This document shows positions 8,380 through 16,848 of a stretch of DNA of 49,933 bases, one piece after another. The stretch is from NCBI GenBank assembly GCA_002238855.1, contig MPND01000026.1, positions 1 through 49,933 of the forward strand, written 5' to 3'. This stretch comes from SAR202 cluster bacterium bin90 (GTDB taxonomy: Bacteria; Chloroflexota; Dehalococcoidia; Lucifugimonadales; JADFKI01). The position numbers were made by a program, and so were the translations under genes. The notes below the pieces were generated by a model, which was not told the origin of the DNA, did not search any database, and saw only the letters and a list, made by a program, of their open reading frames with translations. Position 1 is the first letter of the stretch; each line of letters opens with the position of its first letter.

Positions 8380-9015
8380 TCAAAGCAAGGCGTCAATGTC
8401 TTTACGGGTGTCAACGAGGCCGTCGATGGCATTTTTGAATGTGTCCCAGTCTTCTTCATCCAGAAAAAAGAAAGTTTGTTCATGTTTTGCAGTGCTGTCG
8501 TGCCAAACAACACTCATTCCCAAAACGGGAACATTTATGACTTCCCCTTCTCTTGTGCGAACAGGCTTGACGCTCCAAGAGCCGTTAACATTCACAAAAT
8601 GCGGGACATCTTCCAATGCCTTACTAGCCACATTAGACACTTCGTAGGCCCGCTTAAATGAAAGAATCGATTGAATAGCATCTCGCTTAGGAGTCGAAAT
8701 CTCAATGGGTTCTTCCAATCCCTCTGCAACGGAAGCTATTTGACTCACTGCATCGGCACCTTCCAACCCTTGTTCAGTGACACGGTTGTAAAGATGTTCG
8801 GCCATATGCAAAGCTCGCATTGCATCATTGACTGGTATCTGAAAGTGAGCGTTCAAGTGCTCAGCTTGCGGCCGTCCAGAGAAGCCTTCCGGCGTCTCAC
8901 CCAAAGCAGAAATTGCTAACAGCACATCCTCAGATAAACCAAGAAACAGCCCTAAGTCACGGATAAACGCAGGCGAGGAAAGTAGTCTTTCTATCAATAA
9001 CGGCGTCTCAGACAA
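8380..9015 (-). CDS. Unknown 211-residue soluble protein (cassette gene 1)
   Basis: First gene of the three-gene low-GC cassette. It starts at TTG 9015 with GGAG eight bases upstream. The N-terminal ~110 residues appear all-helical (LLIERLLSSPAFIRDLGLFL). The C-terminal ~75 residues alternate strand-like segments (NGSWSVKPVRTREGEVINVP, MSVVWHDSTAKHEQTFFFL) and end in a helix. There is no signal peptide or membrane segment. The C-terminal pattern (Trp, strands, final helix) is faintly reminiscent of COMM-like folds, but this is too weak to use as an assignment. Confidence 0.65.
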   Translation of the reverse strand: MSETPLLIERLLSSPAFIRDLGLFLGLSEDVLLAISALGETPEGFSGRPQAEHLNAHFQIPVNDAMRALHMAEHLYNRVTEQGLEGADAVSQIASVAEGLEEPIEISTPKRDAIQSILSFKRAYEVSNVASKALEDVPHFVNVNGSWSVKPVRTREGEVINVPVLGMSVVWHDSTAKHEQTFFFLDEEDWDTFKNAIDGLVDTRKDIDALL

Positions 9016-9209
9016 GACCGTAACTCCAAGTTTTTCTATCAGCTATAGTGATTCCACAACGCGTCTGACGTACGACGATTCAATGGAAACCTTCCTTCAC
9101 GCACTGCCAATAAATCGGCAATTTCCGAGTTTCCATACTATATCATAGCATGTCAACTCACGGTCCCCGACATTCTCTACGATCAGACGTGGAGTCAATG
9201 TTCGCATTC

Positions 9210-10685
9210 TTACCCTTCGATTAGCTGGACTTCTTCGTTGAGGCGGGAGAGGTCGTAGTCTTGGGCGGGCTGGCGCAGCAGGATGATTACGGCACATATC
9301 ACGGAGGATACGACGAGTGCGGATGCGAAGGCGAAGAACATCTGCGTGCCGAAGGGTGCGGTGAGCGCCCAGGGGGAGAGCAGGTCGGGGGTGGGGTAGT
9401 AGAGCGCGCCGATGACGATGCCTACGCCTCCGGCGATGATGACTCCCCAGCCGGGCATGCGGCGCGAGTAGAGGCCGATGAGCATGGGAACGGCGATTGC
9501 CGCGCCGAGCAGGTCGGCGATGAGGAATACGTAGAGGACGCTGAATCCCTGCGCGGCGACGAATATGGCGGGTATGACCACGACGACCGTAACGATTCGA
9601 GCGATCCACATTAGGGCGTTGCCCTCGGTGCTGATGTGGGTGTCGGCGAGGTCTGCCGCTACATTGCTGGCGAGGCCGTTCATCAGGGTGTCGAGGGTGC
9701 TCATGGCGAGCATGAGGGCACAGATGAGCATCAGGAAGTGCATCCAGACGGGGAAGATGTCGCTGCCGAGCGCGAAGAGGGCTGCGGCGACTGCAGGATA
9801 CTCGAAGGGGCCGACTGAGCCGTTGGCGACTGCTGCTACGCCAGCCATGCCCATGAGGAAGGTGATTGGAATTGCAATTGCTGCTGCGGTCCAGAGGCTG
9901 CGGTTGAGAGTCTGCTGGTCTTTCACGGTATAGACGCGCTGCCACATGCCGGGGTGGAAGGCGTTGGAGGCGACGATGCCAATGATGAGCACGATTCCGA
10001 AGTAGTAGCTGCCGCTGTTGCCAAAGGAGAGCAGGCCTGTTGCTCCAGCTTTGCCCCATGCGCCGCTGCCGCCGATGAGGACTGCGGCGACAATCACGAT
10101 CAGCAAGAGCGCGGGCATGAGCACCCAGAACTGTATGGTGTCGGTGAAGATGGAGGCGCGCAAGCCTCCGTACGCGGTGTAGATGACTACGACTATGCCG
10201 ACGCCGAGCGCGGTTGCGAGGGCGGGAGTTCCGGTGAGTATGGTGACGGCGGTGGTGATCGCGGTCATCTCGGCGGCGATGAATATGCCCATGACGAAGA
10301 TGATGACGATTGCGATTGCGATGAATGGAGCGGCGCCAAAGCGGTGCCTGACATACTCGGTGACGGAGTGGCCGTTGGGCATAAGTTCGCGGATTCGGGG
10401 ACCGACGAACATGAACATGACGGGTATGCCCGCCATGCCGAGCGCGTAGCCGATGAGGGAGACGATGCCGAAGTTTGCGCCGGTCTCGCCGGGGCTCATG
10501 AGTACCCAGGTGCCGAACATTGAGGCGACGAGGGTTGCGATGCCGATGTTGGTGGACGCGTGGTTGCGCGATACTGTGTAGTCCTCGACGCTCTGGCTGC
10601 GGCGTCCGATGCGGGCGATGCCCAGAATGAGGAATGCGACTCCTACAACAATCAGCGTTGCCAGTCCGACGGTCGTGCTCAGCAT
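9210..10685 (-). CDS. Sodium:solute symporter, probable thiamin or thiamin-precursor transporter (ThiV-like)
   Basis: A 491-residue SSS-family protein with about 13 transmembrane helices. The N-terminal YTVSRNHASTNIGIATLVAS and the helix pair before AYGGLRASIFTDTIQ match the PanF/PutP-type core that couples Na+ to solute uptake. ATG 10685 is used because AAGGAGG lies nine bases before it; an upstream in-frame start would read through the terminator-side leader. The gene sits behind a TPP riboswitch and an intrinsic terminator, so its substrate is inferred to be thiamin, HMP or another thiamin precursor. TPP-controlled SSS transporters named ThiV have been predicted before. Confidence 0.88.
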   Translation of the reverse strand: MLSTTVGLATLIVVGVAFLILGIARIGRRSQSVEDYTVSRNHASTNIGIATLVASMFGTWVLMSPGETGANFGIVSLIGYALGMAGIPVMFMFVGPRIRELMPNGHSVTEYVRHRFGAAPFIAIAIVIIFVMGIFIAAEMTAITTAVTILTGTPALATALGVGIVVVIYTAYGGLRASIFTDTIQFWVLMPALLLIVIVAAVLIGGSGAWGKAGATGLLSFGNSGSYYFGIVLIIGIVASNAFHPGMWQRVYTVKDQQTLNRSLWTAAAIAIPITFLMGMAGVAAVANGSVGPFEYPAVAAALFALGSDIFPVWMHFLMLICALMLAMSTLDTLMNGLASNVAADLADTHISTEGNALMWIARIVTVVVVIPAIFVAAQGFSVLYVFLIADLLGAAIAVPMLIGLYSRRMPGWGVIIAGGVGIVIGALYYPTPDLLSPWALTAPFGTQMFFAFASALVVSSVICAVIILLRQPAQDYDLSRLNEEVQLIEG

Positions 10686-10737
10686 TTTCCTGTGCCTCCT
10701 TGTGCTCGCGCAGGAGAGGAAACATGGCGGAGGCAAC

Positions 10738-10771
10738 AAAAAAGGCTACCCCTACCTTGGGGTAGCCTTTG
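10738..10771 (-). terminator. Intrinsic terminator of the TPP riboswitch
   Basis: On the minus strand GGCTACCCC-AAGGTA-GGGGTAGCC is followed by six Ts (10743-10738). It lies between the riboswitch and the symporter start, as expected for a transcription-attenuation OFF switch when TPP is bound. Confidence 0.85.
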
Positions 10772-10786
10772 CATTTTCTAAAGAGA

Positions 10787-10880
10787 CCAACATCCCTACG
10801 CTGGAATTACCCAGATCAGGTTATTGGGGTCGCTCCGAATTGGTCGGAGCCTCTCAGCCTGGCAAACCAAGCTCCCCCCG
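10787..10880 (-). promoter_or_regulatory. TPP riboswitch (THI box)
   Basis: The minus strand carries both conserved halves of the THI element: GGCTGAGAGG on the pyrimidine-sensing side and ACCTGATCTGGGTAATTCC with AGCGTAGGGATG on the pyrophosphate-sensing side. The variable P3 hairpin CTCCGACC...GGAGCGACC lies between them. It sits about 100 bases upstream of the SSS transporter start, with a terminator between, so thiamin pyrophosphate should repress the transporter. Confidence 0.95.
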
Positions 10881-11020
10881 TGCGCATATTCAATTGTTGG
10901 GGCTACCCTAACATAGTCTTTACTTCTCGTCCAGACCTTGATTGACAGTGCATAGGCATGCCCGTAACATTCGGGTGTTATCGGGGCACTTGGCGAAGAT
11001 GAAATCTTCTGATGTTCGCC

Positions 11021-11067
11021 TGGCACTGCCCTACTGGATTCCTGCCTTTGCAGGAATGACGGCACTG
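11021..11067. repeat. Short palindromic repeat in intergenic DNA
   Basis: ATTCCTGCCTTTGCAGGAAT (11038-11057) is an inverted repeat flanked by GGCACTGCC and GGCACTG. It resembles the GGATTCC...GGAATGAC palindromes common in many bacterial genomes. Only one copy was seen in this window. Confidence 0.5.
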
Positions 11068-11105
11068 ATTTACTTTTGATTCCGTTAGGAGGATTGGGTT
11101 TTACT

Positions 11106-11828
11106 ATGAGTGATTTTGACGTTACGCAGGTAAAGGCGCTTACATTCGATGTGTTCGGGACGGTTGTGAACTGGCGGGACAGCATCATACGCGAGGGCGT
11201 GAAATTGGCGAAGGCGAAGGGCGTGGATGTGGACTGGCCCACGTTTGCGGACAGATGGCGCGGCGGGTATGGGCCGTCGATGGAACGGGTGCGCACGGGC
11301 GAGCTGCCGTGGACGAATATCGACACGCTGCACCGCATGATCCTGGATGAGCTGCTGGACGAGTTCGGCATCGGCGGGCTGACAGAGGACGAGAAGGTGG
11401 ACTTCAACAAGGCGTGGCACAGGCTGGACCCGTGGCCGGACTCGGCGCCGGGGCTGACGCGGCTGAAGAAGGGGTATGTGATCGCGACGCTGTCGAACGG
11501 GAATGTGGCGCTGCTGACGAACATGGCGAAGTGGGGCGGTCTGCCGTGGGACTGCATCCTGTCGGCGGAGTTGTTCAAGGCTTACAAGCGCGACCCGAAG
11601 GTGTACCAGGGGGCGGCGAATCTGCTGGGGCTGCCGTACGACCAGGTGATGATGGTAGCGGCGCACAAGTTCGACCTGAAGTCGGCGAAGGAGTCGGGGC
11701 TGAGGACGGCGTTCGTGCCGCGACCGGGCGAGCATGGGCCGGATGTGGAAGTCGATACGACGAACGAGGACTGGCTGGACGTTTATGCGACTGACTTCAA
11801 CGATTTGGCGGTGAAGCTGGGGGTGTAG
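11106..11828 (+). CDS. HAD-superfamily hydrolase, L-2-haloacid dehalogenase type
   Basis: A 240-residue HAD type II enzyme. Motif I is LTFDVFGTVVNW with the nucleophile Asp15, motif II is TLSNGN, motif III is the Lys of FKAYKRDPKVYQ, and motif IV reads MVAAHKFDLKSAKESGLRTAF. The last segment is the diagnostic AAHxxDLxxA of 2-haloacid dehalogenases, which replace the halogen of L-2-haloacids with hydroxyl via an aspartyl ester. The chosen ATG follows AGGAGGA by 12 bases; an in-frame TTG at 11076 lies before the SD and is rejected. The actual substrate is not certain. Confidence 0.88.
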   Translation: MSDFDVTQVKALTFDVFGTVVNWRDSIIREGVKLAKAKGVDVDWPTFADRWRGGYGPSMERVRTGELPWTNIDTLHRMILDELLDEFGIGGLTEDEKVDFNKAWHRLDPWPDSAPGLTRLKKGYVIATLSNGNVALLTNMAKWGGLPWDCILSAELFKAYKRDPKVYQGAANLLGLPYDQVMMVAAHKFDLKSAKESGLRTAFVPRPGEHGPDVEVDTTNEDWLDVYATDFNDLAVKLGV

Positions 11829-11890
11829 GGGGATGTGCCACAGAATCTGCATCCGAAACTTCATTTCGTCAAACTGAACCATAGGCAATA

Positions 11891-12127
11891 ATGAAGACCA
11901 CCTGGTATTTCGACAACAGGGTTCTGCCACGGCGTCCGGAATTGAGGATGGAATGGATTCAGGCTGTGTTGGATAATCCGGTTCAAGTTCAGATTGAAGA
12001 TAATGGTCGTGTGAGGCGCTGGGGCTTCATTGAGGAGCGTGGTCGCTATTTGCGAGTAATCACTGAGCCGGACGGCGAAACCGTACACAACGCTTTTCTT
12101 GATCGCCGTTTTCGGCCGAGCAATTAG
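11891..12127 (+). CDS. Hypothetical small protein paired with DUF2283
   Basis: A 78-residue basic protein (MKTTWYFDNRVLPRRP...) with a WGFIEERGRYLRV strand-rich core and GETVHNAFLDRRF near the end. It is followed at a 10-base gap by a DUF2283 gene. The arrangement of two sub-100-codon genes, the first basic and the second acidic, resembles a toxin-antitoxin pair, but no toxin family was recognised. No clear SD is seen before the ATG. Confidence 0.65.
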   Translation: MKTTWYFDNRVLPRRPELRMEWIQAVLDNPVQVQIEDNGRVRRWGFIEERGRYLRVITEPDGETVHNAFLDRRFRPSN

Positions 12128-12137
12128 GAGACATAGC

Positions 12138-12359
12138 ATGGAAATACAATACGATTCTGACAGCGACATGCTCTATGTGGGTCTCAGGTCACGTCCGAGT
12201 GTCGAGTCTGAAGAAGTTGCTCCCGGTATTGTCTTCGACTTTGACGAAAGCAACAACGTGGTTGGTATTGAGATAACCGACGGAAGTAAGATTGCAGACT
12301 TGACGCGCCTGGAGGTGCAGGGGCTGGCGACCGCTCTGTTGAAACAGCCAGCACAATAA
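12138..12359 (+). CDS. DUF2283 domain protein
   Basis: A 73-residue acidic protein of the DUF2283 family: MEIQYDSDSDMLYVGL at the start and PGIVFDFDESNNVVGIEI in the centre are the family signature. AGGAG seven bases before ATG 12138 fixes the start. Function is unknown; members often accompany another small gene, as here, and an antitoxin-like role is a guess from context. Confidence 0.82.
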   Translation: MEIQYDSDSDMLYVGLRSRPSVESEEVAPGIVFDFDESNNVVGIEITDGSKIADLTRLEVQGLATALLKQPAQ

Positions 12360-12398
12360 GAACTGAAAACTGTTCACTCAAGAATTCGGAGGCTATAC

Positions 12399-13253
12399 AT
12401 GGGAAGGCTAGATGACAAGGTTGTAATTGTGACGGGGGCGAGCAGGGGGATTGGGAAGGATATTGCGGTGCTTTTCGCGGCGGAGGGCGGCAAGGTTATC
12501 TGCGCGGCGCGGACGGTGGAGGAAGGGACACATCCGCTGGAGGGGTCGCTGAATACGACTATCCAGGAGATTCGGGACGCGGGCGGCGAGGCTACGGCGG
12601 CTGCGGCGAACATATCGCTGCCGGAGGACTGCGAGGCGCTGGTGCAGACTGCGCGGGACACTTACGGGCCGGTGGATGTGCTGGTGAACAACGCTGCACT
12701 GACTTACTTCATACCGGTGAAGGACTATCCGCTGAACCGCTGGATGCGCTCGTGGGCGGTGAACTTCCACGCGCCGTTTATGCTGAGCCAGCTTGTGCTT
12801 GAGGACATGATTCCGAGAGGGAGCGGCAGTATCGTGAACATCTCGTCGGGCGCGGCGATAGGGCCGGGACGGGGACCGTACCAGGATGTGCCGCCGAACA
12901 GCGGGGGCACATGCTACGGCGCGGAGAAGGCTGCGCTGGAGCGGTTCTCCCAGGGGCTGGCGCAAGAGGTGTATGAGCATGGCATATCGGTGACCGCAGT
13001 TTCGCCGTCGCAGGTGGTGCCGACGCCGGGAACGATTTTCCACAATCTCGTGAGCGGTGTGGACGATCCGCGCGGCGAGCATCCTGAGCTTATGGCAAGG
13101 GCGTCACTGCTGCTTGCGACCGAGCCTGTGGAGGAAGTTTCAGGGCGGGTTACTTACAGCCAGCAGATTCTGAAGGAGTACGGCTGGATCGAAGAGGCGA
13201 TAGGTACGGGCACTGCCGCCGGACGCGAGGGGAGCGGGTATAGTCTTATCTAG
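12399..13253 (+). CDS. Short-chain dehydrogenase/reductase
   Basis: A 284-residue classical SDR: the NAD(P)-binding TGASRGIG near residue 13, NNAA near 98, an active-site Ser in VNISSGAA, and the catalytic CYGAEKAAL Tyr/Lys pair. GGAGG lies seven bases before the ATG. The extended C-terminus (EEAIGTGTAAGREGSGYSLI) is unlike short FabG-type enzymes. Substrate is unknown; it stands alone between the DUF2283 pair and a lipoprotein gene. Confidence 0.92.
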   Translation: MGRLDDKVVIVTGASRGIGKDIAVLFAAEGGKVICAARTVEEGTHPLEGSLNTTIQEIRDAGGEATAAAANISLPEDCEALVQTARDTYGPVDVLVNNAALTYFIPVKDYPLNRWMRSWAVNFHAPFMLSQLVLEDMIPRGSGSIVNISSGAAIGPGRGPYQDVPPNSGGTCYGAEKAALERFSQGLAQEVYEHGISVTAVSPSQVVPTPGTIFHNLVSGVDDPRGEHPELMARASLLLATEPVEEVSGRVTYSQQILKEYGWIEEAIGTGTAAGREGSGYSLI

Positions 13254-13299
13254 TCGGTCGGTGCGTTAGTCTCTCAGTTAGTCAGTACGGGAGGCCAGA

Positions 13300-14484
13300 A
13301 TGAGTCGGTCTCGCGGTGTTTTGCTGGCGCTCGTGGTCTGCACGATTCTTATGGCGGGGTGCGATCTGTTTCAGACGGCAGAGGAGACTTCGGTTGCTGA
13401 GGCGCCGGTGATTGCCGACCGCAGGACACCTACTCCTGTCGGAAACGAGCAGCTGTTTTTTGGCGAGGTAAGTGGGTTTAGTCCGCCGCCGGTGGGTGGT
13501 GGTGATACAGTCGTGGCTTCCCGGGAACAATCCACGCCGGGACAGACGGCTGAAGGCGCCGATGACGACAGTTCGCAGGTGACGAATCCGCCAATCGTAG
13601 CCCAATATCACGGACCCTGGTCTCCGGAGGAAAGGATCATCGAAGCGGACACTGTTGCCAGGGCGCGGCTGCGATCCGCATATGTGGGAGCAGCATATTC
13701 GCACGAGCAGGATGGTGAGCGGCACTACCGGCCGGTGGTTGAGTTCATATATGACGTATCGGAGTATCTGAAAGGGGATGGCAGTGGCGAAATAGCTGTC
13801 GCCGCGAACTTCTTCGGCAATCCCACCAGCGTGAGTCAGCAGTCCGCGCTGGAACTCGCGCTCTCCACCGCCGAGAGGATGACCAACCACATGAGCAAGG
13901 ACATCGAGGACGGCCTGAGCTGTGACGAGCCTTCGGTCGAGGGAATCAGGAGGAGCGGGCGGTGCCTTGAGAGATGGGAGATAGGAGATAACATTCTTTA
14001 CGGCGAGGAGTGGCTCGTCTTTCTAACGCGGGAGAGACCATACGCATCCGTTGTGCCGACAATTGGCAGGGTGCGACGCAGTGAGTATGCCTTCATTGGG
14101 GAAGGGAGGCACGGGTCACTGTATGCGACGGCATGGATGCCGTCGGTCGCATCCGTCAGTGAGGACGACGCGCTTTCGGATGAGTGGCATTTTACGACGG
14201 GTCCGTATGCAGGAACTCCGTCGCAGTCCATATTCGCGCTGTCCGATGTGCGAGAATCCATAGCGGAAATTGACGAGCTTTTCAGAGAAGGCGAGGAGAT
14301 TGCGGACTACAAGCACTGCTTATCGTGGATGTACTATGAGAAGCGCGTCGCGGATTGGGATGCAGAGCATTATGGACGCACTTACACGGCTGACGAAATT
14401 GCGGAGTTTAGCGGGTGGGTCAGGGATGAGGGATGCGCGGAGGCGATGTCCGCTGTAGGATTGTTCGAAGACCCTAGTAAATAA
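13300..14484 (+). CDS. Putative secreted lipoprotein, function unknown
   Basis: A 394-residue protein with a lipoprotein signal: basic MSRSR, a hydrophobic stretch and the lipobox LMAGC with Cys21 as the lipidation site. A Ser/Thr/Pro-rich linker follows, then a globular region with GEEWLVFLTRERPY and RVRRSEYAFIGEGRHGSLY. The EEWLVFL segment is reminiscent of the EEYLVYT of the TIMP-like protein at 48491, which suggests a distant relation. A CAGT-rich leader repeat and GGGAGG precede the start. Probably anchored to the outer face of the membrane. Confidence 0.78.
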   Translation: MSRSRGVLLALVVCTILMAGCDLFQTAEETSVAEAPVIADRRTPTPVGNEQLFFGEVSGFSPPPVGGGDTVVASREQSTPGQTAEGADDDSSQVTNPPIVAQYHGPWSPEERIIEADTVARARLRSAYVGAAYSHEQDGERHYRPVVEFIYDVSEYLKGDGSGEIAVAANFFGNPTSVSQQSALELALSTAERMTNHMSKDIEDGLSCDEPSVEGIRRSGRCLERWEIGDNILYGEEWLVFLTRERPYASVVPTIGRVRRSEYAFIGEGRHGSLYATAWMPSVASVSEDDALSDEWHFTTGPYAGTPSQSIFALSDVRESIAEIDELFREGEEIADYKHCLSWMYYEKRVADWDAEHYGRTYTADEIAEFSGWVRDEGCAEAMSAVGLFEDPSK

Positions 14485-14535
14485 CAGGCAAAATAACTGA
14501 AACCAATACTAACCCTAATACAGAAGGAGTGAATT

Positions 14536-15360
14536 ATGGCAGAGATGCCAATGCACAACGACAGCCCGTTTTACGGATACAACGTGGCTGTGATACAGGA
14601 CCAGTATGTGGGACGCGGGGCTGTGGGCGTCGTTGATTTCCTGCTGCCACACGTCAAGTCGGGTATGAGCGTTCTGGACGCCGGGTGCGGGCCGGGGACG
14701 ATAACGCAGGGACTTGCAGAGATTGCCGCGCCGGGCAAGGTTATCGGCTGCGACCTGGAGCCGGGCATGGTGGAACGCGCTGCCGAACTTGCGGAGGGCA
14801 AGGGACTCGACAACCTGAGCTTCCAGGTGGGGAATATCCTTGACCTGCCGTTCGAGGACAACTCGTTCGACGTGGTGATGTCGTGCGCGGTGACGGAGCA
14901 TCTGAGCGAGCCGGTGAAGGCGATGAGCGAGCTTGGGCGCGTGGCGAAGCAGGGCGGTATCGTGGGCATCACGCGGACGGACTGGAGCGCGAGCCTGTTT
15001 GCACCGCCGTGTCCTGCCGCGGAGCGCTTCATAGAGCTTTTCGAGCGCGGCTTCACGACGCAGGGCGCGACGATGTTCGGGGGCAAGGACCTGCCTAGGA
15101 TGCTGCAGGAGGCCGGACTGACCGTCGAGGAGATGGTGATCACTTTCAGCAACGCTTACATGCCGGAACCGGGGAACCCGATGGTTGCAGGCTGGGCTGC
15201 GTGGATAGAGAACCTGCCGCTGTTCGACAGGGTGATCGAAGAAGGTCTGACGACGCGGGACGAGTTGGACGCGATGTGCGCGGAGATGCGTGAGTGGGCA
15301 GCACAGTCTACCACGCTGGCGGCGACGGGAGGCTGCAGGGTGATCGCGCGGAAGGGGTGA
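14536..15360 (+). CDS. Class I SAM-dependent methyltransferase
   Basis: A 274-residue Methyltransf_11/UbiE-like enzyme. Motif I is VLDAGCGPGTITQ near residue 47, the acidic loop is IGCDLEPGMVERA, and motif IV reads NSFDVVMSCAVTEHL. AAGGAG precedes the ATG. It is followed by a strong intrinsic terminator, so it is the last gene of its transcript. The acceptor substrate is not indicated by sequence. Confidence 0.9.
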   Translation: MAEMPMHNDSPFYGYNVAVIQDQYVGRGAVGVVDFLLPHVKSGMSVLDAGCGPGTITQGLAEIAAPGKVIGCDLEPGMVERAAELAEGKGLDNLSFQVGNILDLPFEDNSFDVVMSCAVTEHLSEPVKAMSELGRVAKQGGIVGITRTDWSASLFAPPCPAAERFIELFERGFTTQGATMFGGKDLPRMLQEAGLTVEEMVITFSNAYMPEPGNPMVAGWAAWIENLPLFDRVIEEGLTTRDELDAMCAEMREWAAQSTTLAATGGCRVIARKG

Positions 15361-15391
15361 TGGCGCTTCCTCGACAATCAGGCACATTTTT

Positions 15392-15425
15392 GGGGGCCTT
15401 GATTCGGAATCAAGGCCCCTCTTTT
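15392..15425 (+). terminator. Intrinsic terminator
   Basis: GGGGCCTTGATTC-G-GAATCAAGGCCCC forms a perfect stem followed by TCTTTT, 30 bases after the methyltransferase stop. Confidence 0.88.
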
Positions 15426-15572
15426 GCTTACCTGAATATTATTCGTGTACAATAGTTTCCTGACTCAAATAAACCCTAGTGGCAGCATCGCCCTCAGATA
15501 CACGATGCCGCCTATGCCCTCCCAAGCGGCAACTGGGACATTTTTTCCTGCAACCTCCTTGGGGATAATTCG

Positions 15573-16598
15573 ATGCCCTTTCGACTCTCAAGAACCATGA
15601 AAGACAACTCGGGCACTTCCGGTGTCGCTCCGGAGATAAGCGAGTACGAGGAGCGTTTCAGGGCTGATCAGAGCCGCAGTCCGGGAGAGACCGCAGGCGA
15701 CTACAAGAAGATCAATGAACTCTACTATGACCTGGTTACGGACTTCTTCGAATACGGATGGGGCAAGTCTTTTCACTTTGCCCCGCGGGTTCCGGGGGAG
15801 AGCTTCAGGGCATCGCTTGCTCGCCACGAGCGCAATCTGTCGCAGGCGCTCGAGCTTAGACCGGGGATGGTAGCCGCCGATTTTGGATGCGGCATCGGTG
15901 GGCCGCTCCTGGAGATTGCCCGCTTTTCCGGGGCGAAGATAGTCGGCATCAACATCAACGGCTACCAACTGGAACGTGCCAGGCAATTGGCGGGAGAAGC
16001 GGACTTAACTCATCTTGCCGAGTTCCTGCAGTGCGACTTTCTGCATGTCGAAACTCCGGACGAGTCATTTGACGCCGTATATTCCATCGAGGCAACCTGC
16101 TGCGCGCCGGACAAGCTCAGCATCTACGGAGAGATCTTTCGCGTTCTGAAGCCCGGCGCGCGCTTTGCTGCATACGAATATTGCATGACCGACCGGTTTG
16201 ATCCCCAGAGTCCGGTGCAACTTAAACTCAAGGGTGAAATCGAGCTCGGAGGAAGTCTGCTGAACATCGACGACCCGCAAACGGTCGTTGATGCGCTCCG
16301 GTCGGTGGGGTTCGAGGTGCTGGAGACGCGGGACCTTGCATTGCAGACTGGTCCGTCGATACCGTGGTATGAGCCGCTGGTTGGTTCGGGCATTTCCTTT
16401 GCAAGTTTCCGAAGTTCGAATGTCGGGCGCTGGGTCACTCTTAATTCGGTGAGAGTATTGGAGACGCTGCGCATTGCACCGAAGGGTTCCGTTCGGGTTC
16501 TGGAGACGCTGGAGCTATGCGCGGCGGCGCTGGCGGAGGCAGGGCGGCTCGGCATATTCACGCCGATGTACTTTATCCATGCGCGCAAGCCGGAATAG
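15573..16598 (+). CDS. Sterol C-24 methyltransferase-like enzyme (ERG6/SMT family)
   Basis: A 341-residue SAM methyltransferase that follows the sterol 24-C-methyltransferase pattern end to end: YYDLVTDFFEYGWGKSFHF (51-69), GESFRASLARHE (75-86), motif I DFGCGIGGP (103-111), INGYQLERA, SIEATCCAP (171-179), IPWYEPL (263-269) and the C-terminal GRLGIFTPMYF. SMTs transfer methyl from SAM to C-24 of the sterol side chain. Conservation beyond the Rossmann core, including the sterol-binding N-terminal and C-terminal modules, makes a generic methyltransferase less likely. No squalene or sterol synthesis gene is seen nearby. GGGGA precedes ATG 15573. Confidence 0.82.
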   Translation: MPFRLSRTMKDNSGTSGVAPEISEYEERFRADQSRSPGETAGDYKKINELYYDLVTDFFEYGWGKSFHFAPRVPGESFRASLARHERNLSQALELRPGMVAADFGCGIGGPLLEIARFSGAKIVGININGYQLERARQLAGEADLTHLAEFLQCDFLHVETPDESFDAVYSIEATCCAPDKLSIYGEIFRVLKPGARFAAYEYCMTDRFDPQSPVQLKLKGEIELGGSLLNIDDPQTVVDALRSVGFEVLETRDLALQTGPSIPWYEPLVGSGISFASFRSSNVGRWVTLNSVRVLETLRIAPKGSVRVLETLELCAAALAEAGRLGIFTPMYFIHARKPE

Positions 16599-16795
16599 TG
16601 CATATCATATTCGGCGCAGCTTGCTTCTATCTTGTTTCTTTTAATGCGGTCTCGCCGCGCTGTTTCGAGATGGCATAGAATTGCCTCTCGCTATACAATT
16701 ATTCCTCTCGCCGCGAGACACGGGACGATTCAACGGCAGTCTTGGTCCCCTAGTTGGTGCGGTGTGCTATTCATGTAGTATTCGGACAATCGTGA

Positions 16796-16801
16796 TATAA
16801 T
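16796..16801 (+). promoter_or_regulatory. Candidate -10 box for the rpsF operon
   Basis: A perfect TATAAT (16796-16801) lies 47 bases before the rpsF start. The -35 region about 17 bases upstream (near TTCATG) is a poor match, so only the -10 is called. Confidence 0.4.
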
Positions 16802-16848
16802 GGCGTGTACGTGATTTTTGCAGGACGGACTATTTACAGGAGCATAGC

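Noticed and set aside
8380..8610. COMM-domain-like C-terminus of the 211-residue protein
   Set aside because: Only a loose pattern of Trp, strands and a final helix; not enough for an assignment without a profile or structure comparison.
9097..10725. 542-residue Arg/His-rich ORF on the minus strand
   Set aside because: Out-of-frame translation of the symporter gene in GC-rich DNA; no conserved motif, and it would read through the riboswitch-controlled gene in another frame.
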